Shown: positions 62,804 through 64,000 of the stretch, one piece after another
Layout of the letters: every line of letters begins with the position of its first letter
Position numbering within the stretch: the first letter of the stretch is position 1
Source of the DNA: Triops longicaudatus
Lineage: Eukaryota > Arthropoda > Branchiopoda > Notostraca > Triopsidae
Reading direction: 5' to 3'
Assembly (NCBI GenBank): GCA_022885665.1
Contig: JAGQDJ010000045.1
Span: forward strand, 558,001-622,000
Length of the DNA: 64,000 nucleotides
Program-made: the position numbers and the translations under genes
The notes under the pieces: model-generated
The model's input: only the letters and a program-made list of their open reading frames with translations
Told to the model about the DNA's origin: nothing
Database searches by the model: none

Positions 62804-64000
62804 TCATGTAGGTTTTGGAGCTTTAGGCTTGCCGATCCAATCAATCTGACACAGTACTATCAAAAGTATTACAGCGGCAAGGGTTCCTAAAAAAAGCAAT
62901 TATTAGCGAAATTCAAGCGTGACTTTCAAAATAGCTTACCAAGTAATGCTGGAATGGCTATCGAGTAAAATAATGGTTGGCTTGTAACGTAAGTTCCACG
63001 TACTTCAATTTTAGATCTAAATAAGTACCGATCTATGGAATATTTAAGTTAATAGCTTGAGTACATTAGTGCGATAGCAGCCGGTCAACATGTTTACCAT
63101 TGTAGATTTTTGTGACGACCGGAACTTCGGCTTTGAAAAACGGATCAGAGTCGAACGTGGTGGAAGAGTTCGAAAGGCTAGCATGCACGGTTCTATTTCC
63201 TTGCGTAGCGTTCACTGTGGCTGCAGTAGCCAGAAACGTCCCAACAAAACCGTTGGTTGATGTGTCTATGTTTCCTGTTAATTACAAAGGAAAAGTTTTG
63301 CGTAATAGCTAATTGGCCGTACTTGAGGGGATAGTGCTTGTCGAAGCCATTAAAGAATTTTGATCCGAAGTTAGCTGCGAATTGTTGGTAGATCCCGAAG
63401 CAATAGATCCAGTGCTAATACCTTCGTTCGACAGAATACCTAGTTTCGAAGTATTCATGTCTTGGTAAACATTCCTTCTTACTTTAAATGGCGTGTGCTA
63501 TTTAAATTACTAGTTGTCATTGAAGAACTTCCAGCACCTTGTGACGGGACGACTGAAGTATTCGAAAGAAACAAATTCGAGCTAGTAACTGAGTTTGTTG
63601 TACTGAAGTTGGAATTCAAGTCAGCCGTCAAACTTGTTCCGTTGTACATTGTTGGTAAGAGCTGGTTACTTGTAGATCCTTGCAAACCAGAACCGCTGGT
63701 CATTATCAATGACGGGACGGTAGACACAGAAGAAAACGTATGAGTGCTACCATTGCCAGTGCTCGCTGGCGGGTTTGTAGATGCCTGTTTTTTTTAAGAA
63801 CTTAAGGATTAAACGGCAAAACGAAATTCAATTATTACAGAAAGACTTAAAGTTGAAAGCGAAAAAGGCGTAGTTGTCCACGTGGAAATAGTCTCATTTG
63901 CTGCTGTATTAGTTGTAGCTAAGCTTGAAGTACTTGAGCTTATAAATCGAGAGTTAAATGCAATGCTGGTAGAAATCGTCGACAGATTAGTTGTGGAGGT
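62804..64000 (-). CDS. Ser/Thr-rich (mucin-like) single-pass membrane protein, C-terminal part
   Basis: Six minus-strand exons join in phase: 64000-63839 (runs off the window), 63784-63511, 63460-63323, 63274-63098, 63032-62940 and 62886-62804 (TGA), giving 308 visible residues. Most of it is Ser/Thr/Asn-rich with many NxS/T sites (NGTSLT, NFSTT, NSVTSSN, NTSVV, NATQGNRT, NSSTT), as in heavily glycosylated extracellular stalks. It then reads FRSKIEVRGTYVTSQPLFY and a hydrophobic helix at about residues 274-296 that includes LAAVILLIVLCQ, split by an intron, and a short basic tail (DWIGKPKAPKPT). The layout is that of a type I membrane protein with its N-terminus outside the window. Introns are small (54, 50, 48, 65 and 53 bases). 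No named family is recognised. Confidence 0.75.

Overview
The window looks like nuclear DNA of an arthropod, most likely a branchiopod crustacean of the Daphnia type. This is inferred from AT-rich non-coding DNA, multi-exon genes with many introns of about 50-200 bases, GT-AG splice sites with pyrimidine tracts, and products typical of arthropods (a trehalose/sugar-transporter-like protein and a tyrosine-, proline- and glutamine-rich secreted repeat protein). No bacterial operons, rRNA, convincing tRNA or CRISPR array was seen. Exon junctions below were worked out by eye from splice motifs and were kept only when reading phase matched; none is supported by transcripts.

Layout. 14-1374 (+): the last five exons of a TBC1D19 orthologue. 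2207-7843 (-): four exons of a secreted repeat protein of about 1,485 residues; a three-codon first exon is proposed at 10439-10447. 15521-18702 (+): a three-exon Tret1-like sugar transporter. 18.9-44.6 kb: about 26 kb without a convincing gene, holding transposon remnants, foldbacks and low-complexity DNA. 44722-50460 (+): a two-exon orphan membrane protein of about 875 residues. 51.6-53.1 kb: a pogo/Tigger-like miniature element, a perfect 21-bp hairpin and a 143-bp hAT-type MITE with an exact 8-bp target duplication. 53734-54930 (+): a four-exon HMG-box protein. 56330-58255 (-): the five-exon MAT2B orthologue, apparently with a GC-AG intron. 59.8-61.4 kb (-): two tandem, degraded copies of an unrecognised two-exon gene. 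62804-64000 (-): the last six exons of a Ser/Thr-rich single-pass membrane protein that continues past the window.

The genes do not form a pathway. TBC1D19 and MAT2B are conserved housekeeping-type genes; the repeat protein, the orphan membrane protein, the mucin-like protein and the decayed tandem pair are lineage-type genes. The strongest candidate for something undescribed is the repeat protein: a lysine/SYGAP-rich N-terminal part joined to Tyr/Gln-rich tandem repeats, a composition that suggests a cross-linked extracellular material. Other notable signals are twin perfect hairpins at 43.7-43.8 kb, the mobile-element cluster upstream of the HMG-box gene, and the tandem pseudogene pair.
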